Assembly: GCA_022226935.1 (NCBI GenBank)
Contig: CP092081.1
Span: forward strand, 466,540 to 530,539
Origin: Nitrospira sp.
GTDB lineage: Bacteria > Nitrospirota > Nitrospiria > Nitrospirales > Nitrospiraceae
Direction: 5' to 3'
Length of the DNA stretch: 64,000 bases
Below, in pieces: positions 45,014-53,926 of the stretch. The position numbers were made by a program, and so were the translations under genes. How positions within the stretch are numbered: the first letter of the stretch is position 1; the number at the start of each line of letters is the position of its first letter. The notes under the pieces were generated by a model. It did no database searches. It had not been told where the DNA came from and worked only from the letters and a program-made list of their open reading frames with translations.

Positions 45014-45787
45014 TTATCCGACCGAACCGAGAGATTGCGGCCCGTATCGCAAGACGAGACGCTCGTAGAGGCAGGCTGCGAGGGGCTCCAAGTTTTGAGT
45101 GTCGGCCGCATTATAACGAATCAGCTGATCCAGGGCGACGTCATGGCCTGCGCCGTACTGTTGCCACAGTCGAACAGCTTCCAGCCCATCCAGCTGGAGC
45201 AGATCCGAGTCCCGCGCGATGTCTAACTCACGTTCGATGGACTTCAACCCGCCTTGCAAGCCGACGCGCCGGGCGGCAAAACAAAGATCGAAATGAGGGA
45301 TCGAGACACGCAATCCGCGAAAGCAGGTTTGCAGATAAGGTATATCGAAGACCGTTCCAAAAAATGTGATGAGCAGGTCGGCTTGATCGAGTTCCTCTTG
45401 AATGGCTTCCTGGGTGAGATTCTGGCCATGGATCAAGGTGCGCATGCGCCCCTGACGATGGAGTCCGACGATGGTCACTTGTCCCTCGCGAGCCGAAAGG
45501 CCTGTGGTTTCAATATCGAGGTAGAGCGCGCGTGCACCGAAGGTCTGAAACAATCGCCAGTGGTCGCGGGTATGGAGGCAGTCTGCGAAATAACGGGGGT
45601 TGTGGAGGTCGAGATGGTTTTGCGCGAGGGCCAGCTCGGCGTCGTAGGCGGCTTTACGTGCCGGCGCGATACCGGTCAATTGAGATTCTCGCCGGAAGGT
45701 CGCCCAATCGGCGATGCCGCCTTCCCACAGCCGCCGCTCAGTCGACGGCCCGATACCTTTTAAATGGACAAATGTGGATGTCAGCAT
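45014..45787 (-). CDS. YprB-like ribonuclease H-fold exonuclease
   Basis: 257 aa from ATG 45787 (the frame runs to 46096, but that crosses the divergent gene's start). N-terminal helix-hairpin segment FVHLKGIGPSTERRLWEGGI. The DnaQ/RNase H-like core has YLDIETTGLSAREGQVTIVGL (catalytic D and E), DLLITFFGTVFDIPYL with a late D, and YNAADTQNLEPL with the final D. This matches YprB_RNaseH_2 proteins, presumed DNA or RNA 3'-5' exonucleases. It directly precedes the PP2C gene. Confidence 0.85.
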   Translation of the reverse strand: MLTSTFVHLKGIGPSTERRLWEGGIADWATFRRESQLTGIAPARKAAYDAELALAQNHLDLHNPRYFADCLHTRDHWRLFQTFGARALYLDIETTGLSAREGQVTIVGLHRQGRMRTLIHGQNLTQEAIQEELDQADLLITFFGTVFDIPYLQTCFRGLRVSIPHFDLCFAARRVGLQGGLKSIERELDIARDSDLLQLDGLEAVRLWQQYGAGHDVALDQLIRYNAADTQNLEPLAACLYERLVLRYGPQSLGSVG

Positions 45788-45919
45788 AGAGGTGGCCGGG
45801 AATCGTCCGGCCGGGATTGTAACCTTGATTTCAAGGGATAAACAAGTTAGAGTCCGCGACTGGTGCGGAGTTTCGTCACTATGATGCGACGCAGAGTAAC
45901 ACGGCGCGGATGAGGGATC

Positions 45920-46330
45920 ATGACCACGAACGGGACGATGAAACGAATTCGAATCAAGGTCGGCGGCGTCCAACTGGAGGCCGAGCTGAAGGGGACCAGA
46001 ACCGCCGAGGAACTCTATCGAGCCTTGCCGGCCGAGGGGCCGTTGAATGTGTGGGGCGAAGAGTTTTATTTTAAAATTCCCGGTGTCAAAGATCATCGCG
46101 AAACGGCGACGACGCAGGTCAAAATCGGCGACGTGGCATTTTGGGGAGCCGGCCAGGTCCTGGCGATTTTCTTTGGACGCACGCCGATGAGCATGGGCGC
46201 TGACCCTGTGCCTGCCGACCGGGTGAACGTCGTAGGACGGGTTCTGGGTGATGCGGAGACATTACGGCAAGCCATGAACGCCAGTACGATCCGGGTGGAA
46301 CGCATCGAGCCGGCGCAACCGGTCGGGTAG
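45920..46330 (+). CDS. Cyclophilin-like fold protein (TM1367/DUF3830-like)
   Basis: 136 aa from ATG 45920 (GAGGG upstream; ATG 45938 is an alternative). Sequence KRIRIKVGGVQLEAELKGTRTAEELYRALP, then GEEFYFKIP and GDVAFWGAGQVLAIFFGRTP, matches the small cyclophilin-like beta-barrel family first seen in TM1367. Prolyl isomerase activity is not established for this group. Divergent from the exonuclease gene, upstream of the DUF507 pair and probably in their operon. Confidence 0.8.
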   Translation: MTTNGTMKRIRIKVGGVQLEAELKGTRTAEELYRALPAEGPLNVWGEEFYFKIPGVKDHRETATTQVKIGDVAFWGAGQVLAIFFGRTPMSMGADPVPADRVNVVGRVLGDAETLRQAMNASTIRVERIEPAQPVG

Positions 46331-46366
46331 GTTTCGGCGGCTGATTCGAGCAGGGAGCGATGGCCA

Positions 46367-46648
46367 ATGAGATTGGCGAAAGAGCGAGTTCATCATATGG
46401 CGGATTCGGTGATCGCTCGATTGCACGAGTTGAGCTTTCTCGAGATGACCGGAGATCGAAAGGCGCTCCGCGAATCGTTGGAACACACGATGACGGAGGA
46501 GCTCATGGTAGAAGATCGCCTCAATGCCGAAGTGCGCCGGATGATGCAGCCCTATGAACGCCAGATCGAGCAAGGGCAGGTCGACTATCAAAAGATGTTC
46601 ACGATGATCAAACAGAAGCTGGTGCGTGAGCGCGGGATCATCTTATGA
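46367..46648 (+). CDS. DUF507 family protein, first copy
   Basis: 93 aa. Begins MRLAKERVHHMADSVIARL, the usual DUF507 start, and ends in the conserved helix YQKMFTMIKQKLVRERGIIL. All-helical, cytoplasmic, function unknown. The stop TGA (46646-46648) touches the region of the next copy. Confidence 0.88.
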   Translation: MRLAKERVHHMADSVIARLHELSFLEMTGDRKALRESLEHTMTEELMVEDRLNAEVRRMMQPYERQIEQGQVDYQKMFTMIKQKLVRERGIIL

Positions 46649-46681
46649 ATGGCGGTGCCACTCGGGACGGGAGCCGTAGCC

Positions 46682-46957
46682 GTGATCAGTGACGACAAAG
46701 CCAGCCACCTTGCCCACCTGATACTGGGCACGTTAAAGAAGAGCGCTCAGTGCAGGCTGACCGAAGACGATGGCAAGGTCCTGCGAGAGATCAAACGCGT
46801 GGTCGCTGCTGAACTCGCCCTGGACGCGGAGATTGATAAAAAGGTGCGGGCGAAACTGGCCTCCTACACGAAACAGATTGTGGAAGGCAGTCCGGAATGG
46901 GACGTGATGTATCGAAAAACGTCAGAAGAAGAACAGAAAAAACGCGCCAAGGCTTAA
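46682..46957 (+). CDS. DUF507 family protein, second copy
   Basis: 91 aa from GTG 46682, giving MISDDKASHLAHLILGTLKK, aligned with the first copy and with family starts; ATG 46649 in frame adds 11 poorly conserved residues. Similar helical pattern and the tail PEWDVMYRKTSEEEQKKRAKA. Tandem with the preceding DUF507 gene, so the two likely form a heterodimer or arose by duplication. Function unknown. Confidence 0.83.
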   Translation: MISDDKASHLAHLILGTLKKSAQCRLTEDDGKVLREIKRVVAAELALDAEIDKKVRAKLASYTKQIVEGSPEWDVMYRKTSEEEQKKRAKA

Positions 46958-46985
46958 TCACGCTGGCGAACGATATGAGGTGGCG

Positions 46986-47426
46986 ATGAGAGTTAGTCTG
47001 TGGATGGCCCTGGCACTGGTAGTGCTATCGATTTCGGCCTGCGCCCATGAGAAGCCCAAACCGCTGGTGCCCCTTGAACTGGCCTACGGAGCCAAGGCCG
47101 ATGCGAACGCGCTGAACAACCAAGGCAGACAGGCATTTCTGGCCGGCCAAATGGCTGAAGCCAAAGATCTTTTTGGACAGGCGATCAAAGCCGCACCGGA
47201 TTCCGGGCAGGCGCATTACAATTACGGGTTAGCATTGAACGCCTTGGGGCAAACCGATCAGGCCCGCCAGGAATTCATCGAGGCGGCGAATCTGGCGCCC
47301 GGCGATAAAGTCATCTGGGACTCTCCGGCATTGCGTCCCTTTGGAAATCCGGAAGCGCCCAAGGGGCCGGCGAGAGAGCATCCCTACGGAACGAGCAGGC
47401 CCACGATCGGTAGCGGACCGCGGTAA
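46986..47426 (+). CDS. TPR-containing lipoprotein
   Basis: 146 aa from ATG 46986 (GAGGTGG upstream). Signal sequence with lipobox LSISAC, Cys at about residue 19, so lipid-anchored. Two TPR-like units follow: ANALNNQGRQAFLAGQMAEA and GQAHYNYGLALNALGQTDQARQEF. Pro/Gly-rich tail. Small TPR lipoproteins act as protein-binding adaptors at the envelope. Follows the DUF507 pair by 28 bases. Confidence 0.82.
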   Translation: MRVSLWMALALVVLSISACAHEKPKPLVPLELAYGAKADANALNNQGRQAFLAGQMAEAKDLFGQAIKAAPDSGQAHYNYGLALNALGQTDQARQEFIEAANLAPGDKVIWDSPALRPFGNPEAPKGPAREHPYGTSRPTIGSGPR

Positions 47427-47464
47427 CGGCGACGGACGATGGTTGAGAAGGAGAAGTACGCAAC

Positions 47465-47932
47465 ATGACAACAGGAGTAGCAGTCGGGGCAAAGGCGCCG
47501 GAGTTTTCCCTCCCGGATCAAGACGGCAATGTCGTGACGCTAAAAAGCTTAAAGGGCAAGCAGGTGGTGCTCTATTTTTATCCCAAAGACGATACCTCCG
47601 GTTGCACGAAAGAGGCCTGCGATTTCCGCGATTCCTTGGCGGCGATCAAGAAGGCCGGGGCGGTGGTGATCGGGGTCAGTAAGGATGGGAAAGCCTCACA
47701 CCAGAAGTTTATCGCCAAGTACGGGTTGCCGTTTGCGCTGTTGAGCGATGAAGATGTGGCGGTGAGCACGGCGTATGACGTGTACAAAGAAAAAAGCATG
47801 TACGGCCGCAAATACATGGGTATTGAGCGGAGCACGTTCGTGATCGATGCAACGGGTCGAATCAAGGCATCCTTCAGGAAGGTCAAGGTGCCCGGTCATG
47901 TCGACGAGGTCTTGGCGGCACTGAAGGCCTAG
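47465..47932 (+). CDS. bcp: Peroxiredoxin of the Bcp/PrxQ family
   Basis: 155 aa. Thioredoxin-fold peroxidase with the Bcp motif GCTKEACDFRD: peroxidatic Cys near residue 45 and resolving Cys five positions later. APEFSLPDQDGNVVTLKSLKGKQVVLYFYPKDDTSGC is the family start. Reduces H2O2 and organic peroxides at the expense of thioredoxin. AGAAGGAGAAG lies upstream of ATG 47465. Short intergenic spacing on both sides. Confidence 0.94.
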   Translation: MTTGVAVGAKAPEFSLPDQDGNVVTLKSLKGKQVVLYFYPKDDTSGCTKEACDFRDSLAAIKKAGAVVIGVSKDGKASHQKFIAKYGLPFALLSDEDVAVSTAYDVYKEKSMYGRKYMGIERSTFVIDATGRIKASFRKVKVPGHVDEVLAALKA

Positions 47933-47981
47933 CCTCTGTTCAGATCGCGACGGTTGCGTCGTTGACTCCTCTGTAGCTCCT

Positions 47982-48224
47982 ATGGATCCGCTGGAAAAAC
48001 CATCCCATGCGCTCCGCGCCGCTGCCTTGTCTCTCCTGCCAGGGCTCGGTCATCTCTATATTGGGGAAAAGCGCGGCGGGCCGTTGCTCGCCGCCGGAGT
48101 GCTGCTGATCATCATGTGGATGAGCTGGTTTTCGTTTGCCCTCGTGCCGTTGCTCGGCCTCGTGTTGTTCTGCATGGGGGATACCTATCTCACGGTCATC
48201 CGCGATCGCGGATTGTTCTCCTAA
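47982..48224 (+). CDS. Small two-helix membrane protein
   Basis: 80 aa. ALSLLPGLGHLYIGEKRGGPLL and LLIIMWMSWFSFALVPLLGL form TM2/DUF5683-like helices with the common PGLGHxY turn. Inner membrane, function unknown. Seven-base spacing to the start frame of the next gene suggests co-transcription. Confidence 0.75.
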   Translation: MDPLEKPSHALRAAALSLLPGLGHLYIGEKRGGPLLAAGVLLIIMWMSWFSFALVPLLGLVLFCMGDTYLTVIRDRGLFS

Positions 48225-48263
48225 TCACGCATGTGGTGTTCACCCGAGAAGGCCAACCGTCCC

Positions 48264-49130
48264 ATGGCAGAAGGTGTTCGTTTGGGGTTGCGCACATTCG
48301 GTGTGGCTCTCTTGGCAGCTGTCGCGCTGGCGACGCCTGCCGAAGCAGCCGGCAAGATCCCCGGTACGCTGATCGTGCGCGATGCCCTGACGTTGCCGAA
48401 TCATGCGGTTCGCATAGAAGCTCAGGTGGCGGTGAAGGCTACAGGGGCGCCGCTGAGCGCGGTGGCGCTGCATCTGCACATCGACGGGAAGGAAGTCGCC
48501 ACGGGAAAAACCAATGAGGGCGGACAGGTCTCCTTCGACTATCTGGCGAAGATGCGCGGCACCAATGTGATCAGCGTGTCGGTCGATCCAGAGGCTCCCA
48601 TTGCGGCGGAGAAAGCTGACGCAACTTTGTGTGTGTGGGAGCGCCGTCGTCCGATTGTGGTGGTCGAAATAGACGCGCTCATCCAGCCGCCTCTCGCCTC
48701 GGCCGATCCGGCAACGTCCCCTGTGACAGGGACAGCGGATGACACAAGGCCGATGCCGGTTCCAGAGGCCGCCGAGGAATTGTCCCGGCTGACCCAGTAC
48801 TATTACAACGTGGTCTATGTGTCGAGTCACGAACAGGGGCCGATGGGGAATGCTTCCGGTGAACAGGTGCGTCGCTGGCTGGGGGCGCATCAGTTTCCTG
48901 CCGGGTTCGTAGCGCCGCCGACGCCAGGAGGACTGAACGCAACACTCGACGCGTTGAAGAACGACGGATGGACGACGATGAAATCCGGCATCGGCCGCAC
49001 GAAAGCGTTTGCGGACATGCTGCTGCAGCATCGCATGGAAGTCGTGGTGGTGCCGGAATTGCCCAAGGGCGAATTGCCCCGCAAAGCCAAGAGCGCGAAG
49101 GATTGGAAAGAGGTGCGAAAAAAGATGTGA
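48264..49130 (+). CDS. Exported protein with Ig-like and LNS2/App1-like domains
   Basis: 288 aa from ATG 48264; the frame runs to 48231 without a good ribosome site. Signal peptide to about 29 (ALLAAVALATPAEAAG). Residues 30-125 look like an Ig-like beta sandwich (VRIEAQVAVKATGAPLSAVALHLHIDGKEV). Residues about 175-260, with YNVVYVSSHEQGPMG, VRRWLGAHQFPAGFV and GRTKAFADMLLQHRM, resemble the LNS2/App1 phosphatidate-phosphatase-like HAD domain, although the DxDGT motif is not evident. Periplasmic; activity doubtful. Confidence 0.65.
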   Translation: MAEGVRLGLRTFGVALLAAVALATPAEAAGKIPGTLIVRDALTLPNHAVRIEAQVAVKATGAPLSAVALHLHIDGKEVATGKTNEGGQVSFDYLAKMRGTNVISVSVDPEAPIAAEKADATLCVWERRRPIVVVEIDALIQPPLASADPATSPVTGTADDTRPMPVPEAAEELSRLTQYYYNVVYVSSHEQGPMGNASGEQVRRWLGAHQFPAGFVAPPTPGGLNATLDALKNDGWTTMKSGIGRTKAFADMLLQHRMEVVVVPELPKGELPRKAKSAKDWKEVRKKM

Positions 49131-49135
49131 GCAGG

Positions 49136-49342
49136 ATGGAGCGTCTCTTTCTTGCTCGCGCAACGCGCGGCCTGAAGACCCTCGTCGAACGTGCGCAGTT
49201 GAACGGGATGCTCATCCTGCTCGCCATGAAGGAACAGGTAAGGAGGGAAGGTGCCGGTTCGAGGGGCGCACCTCATGGCTATCCGGGCAACACCTTGCGT
49301 GAGCAAAGGAAAAACGGAAAGCGCCACGGAATATGCGGATAA
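49136..49342 (+). CDS. Possible small protein, 68 aa
   Basis: A frame beginning MERLFLARATRGLKTLVERA at ATG 49136 occupies most of the 323-base gap before fabI. An amphipathic basic helix is followed by low-complexity Gly/Arg sequence. The ribosome site is weak and the tail may be read-through of non-coding DNA. The antisense frame 48890-49384 overlaps the previous gene. No homolog recalled. Confidence 0.25.
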   Translation: MERLFLARATRGLKTLVERAQLNGMLILLAMKEQVRREGAGSRGAPHGYPGNTLREQRKNGKRHGICG

Positions 49343-49453
49343 GCGCGTTACATGGCGAAGATGGATGGCCGGCAGGTCATTCACTCCGCGGGCGAATCAT
49401 GGTATGTTCAGCGCCCAATCAGATGTCATCTCATTGAAGGAGCACAAGCCGGT

Positions 49454-50233
49454 ATGTTGCTAGAAGGTAAAAAGGGGCTGATCATCGGTGTGGCCAATAA
49501 GCATAGTATTGCCTGGGCCATCGCGCAGGCTGCCGCGCGGGAAGGCGCGCAGATGCTGTTCAGTTATCAGAACGAACGGTTGCGCGAAAACGTCGAAGAA
49601 TTAGTCCAGACCTTGCCGGGCGCTTCGGCCTGCGTGTGTGATGTCGGCGATGACAGTCAGATCGCCGCGATGATGAAAGAGGCCTCGGAGAAATTGGGGC
49701 GATTGGATTTTGTCGTCCACTCACTCGCCTTTGCCCCGCGCGAAGAATTGACCGGAGAATTTGTGAATACCACCCGCCAGGGATTTGCGACGGCCCTCGA
49801 TGTGAGCGCCTATTCCCTCGTCGCCGTGACCCGGGCGGCGATGCCATTGATGACGGAAGGCGGTTCAGTCGTCACGCTGACCTACCTCGGCAGCGAGCGG
49901 GTCGTCCCGCACTATAACGTGATGGGGGTGGCAAAGGCCGCGCTTGAAGCAACCGTGCGGTACCTGGCGCACGATCTCGGACCGAAGAACATCCGTGTGA
50001 ATGCCGTCTCCGCCGGACCGATCAAAACGCTGGCGGCGCGCGGTGTATCCGGAATCAGCAAAATGGTCGACCACCATCGCGCATTCGCGCCGCTTCGTCG
50101 GGCGACTGAGCAGGGCGAAGTCGGCGACACGGCGCTGTTCCTCGTCAGTCCGTTAGGCCGCGGCATCACCGGAGAGGTGATCTACGTCGATGGGGGATAT
50201 CATATTCTCGGCTCCCTGGCTTCCGTCGACTAG
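49454..50233 (+). CDS. fabI: Enoyl-ACP reductase FabI
   Basis: 259 aa from ATG 49454 (AAGGAG at 49437-49442); the frame to 49352 is an extension. SDR fold: GLIIGVANKHSIAWAIAQ with the modified Gly-rich NAD loop, D of VCDVGDDSQI, VHSLAFAPRE, and active-site tyrosine/lysine in YNVMGVAKAALEA. GPIKTLAARG is a FabI signature. Catalyses the last step of the fatty-acid elongation cycle. Complements accD elsewhere in the window. Confidence 0.95.
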   Translation: MLLEGKKGLIIGVANKHSIAWAIAQAAAREGAQMLFSYQNERLRENVEELVQTLPGASACVCDVGDDSQIAAMMKEASEKLGRLDFVVHSLAFAPREELTGEFVNTTRQGFATALDVSAYSLVAVTRAAMPLMTEGGSVVTLTYLGSERVVPHYNVMGVAKAALEATVRYLAHDLGPKNIRVNAVSAGPIKTLAARGVSGISKMVDHHRAFAPLRRATEQGEVGDTALFLVSPLGRGITGEVIYVDGGYHILGSLASVD

Positions 50234-50315
50234 GAAGTCGACAGTCCTGTCCGCCCGATCCCTGCTGCGCGTTGTCTCGGTCTCATTCGAACTGCGGTGG
50301 CGATGGAATCGGGCG

Positions 50316-51194
50316 GTGCGTTCTCCGCTCATTCTTTTCCTCTGCCTGTTCACCCTCGACATGGCGGGTCTGCCACTGCCTGTCCTTTCTGCCCAACTTA
50401 CGGCTCGAGAGGAAGACGGATTGATCGGGACCGTTCAGTCCGTTGAAACAATCGACAGCCTCGTTGCGCAAACCGACTATTATGATCCGCAGGGGCGTAT
50501 TCTCGAACGGATTCAGGGTGGGAAGGATACATCGCAAGGCTTATGGCCGCTGCGATTTACCTATGTCTACGACAAGGACGGAAGACGTCTCGCCGAAATG
50601 ATCCGTGATGCACGAGGCGAACTGGTGAAAGAAACCCGCGCGGTTTATGATGCACAGGGCAATCGCTCCGCCGAGTTGTCGGCATGGGGCGATGGGACCT
50701 TCGAAAATGTGTCCCTGTATGACTACGATGAACTCCAACGGCTCAGGCGTGGCCTCCATTACAATGCGGTGCAGGTCGTGAATCGGAACCTGTATTCCTA
50801 TGATGGAGCCGGGCGTCTGCTACAGGAGCGATTCGAACGGAATTATCGATACGACGCGTCAGGACATCAGATGGTCACGACGGATCGATTCGACGTGGGG
50901 CATGATGTGGCGCTCATCTACGATGAACGTGGACAGGTCCAGCAAAAAACCGTGTCGGATCTGCGAGGGCGGCGGCAAGGCCATTCGGAGTTTCGCTACG
51001 ATGAGCGGGGCAGTCAGATCGAAGAACGCGGCTATGATGCAGCCGGACGGCTCACCGACCGCAAGACATACCGATATGAATACGATACGGTAGGGAACTG
51101 GATTACAGAGACGTTTCAGTGGTGGGAACTACGCGACAGTGAACCTCGAATCAAGCAAGCGCACATCCGCGAGCGCCGGATTACGTACCACTAA
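50316..51194 (+). CDS. Secreted YD-repeat protein
   Basis: 292 aa from GTG 50316 with signal sequence RSPLILFLCLFTLDMAGLP; the open frame to 50190 overlaps fabI. The mature part consists of YD repeats: VYDKDGRRLAEM, VYDAQGNRSAEL, YSYDGAGRLLQERF, IYDERGQVQQ, FRYDERGSQIEERGYDAAGRLTDRKTY. Such repeats occur in Rhs/Teneurin shells but here there is no toxin domain and only about seven repeats. Possibly a small cell-surface or periplasmic protein; function unknown. Confidence 0.72.
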   Translation: MRSPLILFLCLFTLDMAGLPLPVLSAQLTAREEDGLIGTVQSVETIDSLVAQTDYYDPQGRILERIQGGKDTSQGLWPLRFTYVYDKDGRRLAEMIRDARGELVKETRAVYDAQGNRSAELSAWGDGTFENVSLYDYDELQRLRRGLHYNAVQVVNRNLYSYDGAGRLLQERFERNYRYDASGHQMVTTDRFDVGHDVALIYDERGQVQQKTVSDLRGRRQGHSEFRYDERGSQIEERGYDAAGRLTDRKTYRYEYDTVGNWITETFQWWELRDSEPRIKQAHIRERRITYH

Positions 51195-51305
51195 CACCCC
51201 TTGCTTCGACTCTGGATGTGTCAGTTTTCATCATGCATGCTGTGAGAGCCGTTGCTTTCTGCAGGTAAATTTCTGATGTGCTGCGTGCGATGACTGTGGA
51301 GGAGG

Positions 51306-52775
51306 ATGGTGCGTTCTTCCAACGTGCTGCACTGTATCGTGACTGTCCTGTTGCTGTGCGGTGCCGGCCAAGCGGAAAGTCAGGCCGGGGATTCTCCACA
51401 GTCACTGCACACTCGAGGACCTCTGCGGCAGTCGCCTGACAATCCGCGGTATTTTGTCGATGCCGACAATCGAATGGTCTACCTGACCGGTTCCCACACA
51501 TGGGAAAACTTTCAGGATGTCACGCAGCCATTTGACTATCCGGCCTATCTCGATCGCCTCGCGGCGCTGAATCAGAATGTCATTCGCTTGTGGGCCATCG
51601 AATCCATGCGGTCAGATGGCGGATGGCTCATGCATCCCCCAAGCCATGAAAATAAGGTCGCCCCATTGCCCTATCTGCGGACCGGCCCCGGCGTCGCGCT
51701 GGACGGCGGGCCACGATTGGATCTGTCCCGCTTCGACCCGGCGTACTTCGAACGGCTTCGAGCGAGAGTGAAGCAAGCGGGACAACGCGGCATCTATGTC
51801 TCTGTGATGTTCTTCCAAGGGTTCAGCGTGGTGACGCCGGGAGCATGGAAGGCGCATCCGCTGAACGGCAGGAACAATGTGAATGGCATCGACGGCGACG
51901 CCAATGGCGACGGGCTCGGTTTGGAGGTGCATCGATCGCCCGGACCTCAGGTACTGGAGATCCAAGAGGCGTATGTGCGGCAGGTGCTGGAGACGCTGCA
52001 CGACCTGGACAACGTCTTGTATGAGGTGGTGAACGAGGCCACTCCGGAATCGGTGGCCTGGCAATATCACCTCATTCGCTTCATCAAACAGTATGAACGC
52101 GAGCGAGGCTTCGCGGTGCATCCTGTCGGCATGACCTTCTTTCAACTCGGAGAATTCGGCGGTGGCGACAATGCCGCCCTGTTCGACAGCCCGGCCGATT
52201 GGGTCTCTCCCGGCGGCTACACCAAGTATGCGCGAAATCCTCCGGCGGCCGACGGCCGCAAGGTCATGATCCTCGATACCGATCACATTCACGGGATCGG
52301 CGGTGACCACGAGTTTGTCTGGGAAAGCTTCATGCGAGGGTATAACCCCATCTACATGGACCCCTTGGGCGCGGTCCACGAGTTGACCATCGGGGAGCCG
52401 GTTCTCAATGAACCTCAGCATGAGCGCGCGCGGATCGCAATGGGCGAGACACGCCGTTGGGCTGATCGACTCGATCTAACGCGTACGACGCCACAAGGCG
52501 ACTTGGCCTCAACGGGCTACTGCCTGGCCGATCCTGGACGCGAATATCTCGTGTATGTGCCCGCGTCCGCGCCGCAGTCGAATGGGGTGAGGACTGCGCG
52601 GCCTGTGACCATCAATCTCACCGGCGCGGCCGGTCTATTCGTTGGAGAGTGGGTTGACCTGGAACAACCTCAGGCGATTCCTCGCTCCGAGTGGATTTAC
52701 GGTGGCGGAGAGCGGTTGTTGACGGTGCCATTTCGCGGTGCAGGGTTGCTGTTTCTGTATCGACAGAAAGCCTAG
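51306..52775 (+). CDS. Secreted glycoside-hydrolase-like protein (apiosidase/DUF4038-like)
   Basis: 489 aa with a signal peptide (VLLLCGAGQAESQAG). Residues about 40-370 fit a TIM-barrel glycoside hydrolase: FVDADNRMVYLTGSHTWENFQDV, YPAYLDRLAALNQNVIRLWA, DNVLYEVVNEATPESVAWQ (acid/base Glu in the NE pair), and MILDTDHIHGIGGDHEF. A beta-rich C-terminal domain (about 400-489) resembles the domain paired with DUF4038. Substrate unknown; extracellular polysaccharide processing is likely. GGAGGAGG precedes the start. Confidence 0.75.
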   Translation: MVRSSNVLHCIVTVLLLCGAGQAESQAGDSPQSLHTRGPLRQSPDNPRYFVDADNRMVYLTGSHTWENFQDVTQPFDYPAYLDRLAALNQNVIRLWAIESMRSDGGWLMHPPSHENKVAPLPYLRTGPGVALDGGPRLDLSRFDPAYFERLRARVKQAGQRGIYVSVMFFQGFSVVTPGAWKAHPLNGRNNVNGIDGDANGDGLGLEVHRSPGPQVLEIQEAYVRQVLETLHDLDNVLYEVVNEATPESVAWQYHLIRFIKQYERERGFAVHPVGMTFFQLGEFGGGDNAALFDSPADWVSPGGYTKYARNPPAADGRKVMILDTDHIHGIGGDHEFVWESFMRGYNPIYMDPLGAVHELTIGEPVLNEPQHERARIAMGETRRWADRLDLTRTTPQGDLASTGYCLADPGREYLVYVPASAPQSNGVRTARPVTINLTGAAGLFVGEWVDLEQPQAIPRSEWIYGGGERLLTVPFRGAGLLFLYRQKA

Positions 52776-52824
52776 TACTCTTAGCAGGGGCATGTGGTGA
52801 GATGCGTCTTGCCCGCGGGGTCCC

Positions 52825-53922
52825 TTACGGCGTCAGCGGACCGGTGATGGGGCTGCCGGGTTTGGCCTCGCTTGATGGCCCGGCGCCTTCTTGCGGCAGG
52901 ATGCGGAAGTGAGTGACGGCAAACGAAACGGCTTGCCCGACCGTAAAATTGCAGCGGCGAAATTCTTCCTTGTTCATGCGTGAACGGAGAATCAGTCCGT
53001 CCGCGGTTTCGATTTCCAACCGGTACGCGACACCAAGAAAATAAATGTGGCGGAGTTTGGCCTGTTGACGATAGCGGGTCGCATCTTCGGCCACCTTGAC
53101 GTAGTAGGGGCGGAAGCCCACCTGGAGCTTCTGGCCGTCCGAAAAGCCGGGAGCGGGGAATTCCAGTGAGCCCACCTGCACCTGATTGCGCCGCACAAGG
53201 CCTTCCACGATGTTCATCGAGCCGATGAAACGCGCCACGAATTCCGTGGCCGGTTCTTCATAGACGTCGGCGGGCGAGCCCGCCTGCTCCAGCTTACCTT
53301 TGGAAAAGACGATGATGCGCCCGGAGACTTCCATCGCTTCTTCCTGATCGTGAGTCACGAACAAACTGGTCACGTTCAAATCCGTATGGAGGCGGATGAG
53401 CCACTCGCGCAATTCCTGCCGGACCTTCGCATCCACCGCGCCGAATGGTTCATCCATTAATAGAACCGAGGGGCGAGGCGCCAGAGCACGCGCGATGGCG
53501 ACACGCTGCCGCTGGCCACCGGAGAGCTGGTGCGGGTAGCGGCTGCCCAGTCCGTCCAGGCTCATCAAGGAGAGGAGCTCCAGCACACGCTGTTCAATAT
53601 CTTGCCGTTTCCACTTCTTGATCTTGAGGCCAAAAGCAATATTGTCGAAGACCGTCAGGTGTTTGAAGAGGGCGTAATGTTGGAACACGAAGCCGATGTT
53701 GCGTTCTTGCACCGTGAGGTCGTTGACGCGCTTTCCATCGATAAAGATGTCGCCGGAGGTCGGGACTTCCAGGCCTGCAATCAAGCGCAATACCGTGGTT
53801 TTGCCGCTGCCGCTCGGCCCGAGTAAACCAAGCAGTTCGCCTTCGTTCACCACGAACGAGACATTGCCGACCGCCGTTCCGGAACCGAATTTCTTGGTGA
53901 GCCCGCGTACTTCAATTTTCAC
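52825..53922 (-). CDS. cysA: Sulfate/thiosulfate ABC transporter ATPase CysA
   Basis: 365 aa. Walker A GPSGSGKT (residues about 36-43), Q-loop FVFQHYALF, signature LSGGQRQRVAIARAL, Walker B VLLMDEPFGAVD and H-loop VTHDQEEAME. About 120 residues of regulatory TOBE-type extension follow (EPATEFVARFIGSMNIVEG). Energises sulfate uptake. Last gene of the operon; its start is 4 bases after the cysW stop. Confidence 0.95.
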   Translation of the reverse strand: MKIEVRGLTKKFGSGTAVGNVSFVVNEGELLGLLGPSGSGKTTVLRLIAGLEVPTSGDIFIDGKRVNDLTVQERNIGFVFQHYALFKHLTVFDNIAFGLKIKKWKRQDIEQRVLELLSLMSLDGLGSRYPHQLSGGQRQRVAIARALAPRPSVLLMDEPFGAVDAKVRQELREWLIRLHTDLNVTSLFVTHDQEEAMEVSGRIIVFSKGKLEQAGSPADVYEEPATEFVARFIGSMNIVEGLVRRNQVQVGSLEFPAPGFSDGQKLQVGFRPYYVKVAEDATRYRQQAKLRHIYFLGVAYRLEIETADGLILRSRMNKEEFRRCNFTVGQAVSFAVTHFRILPQEGAGPSSEAKPGSPITGPLTP

Positions 53923-53926
53923 CGGT

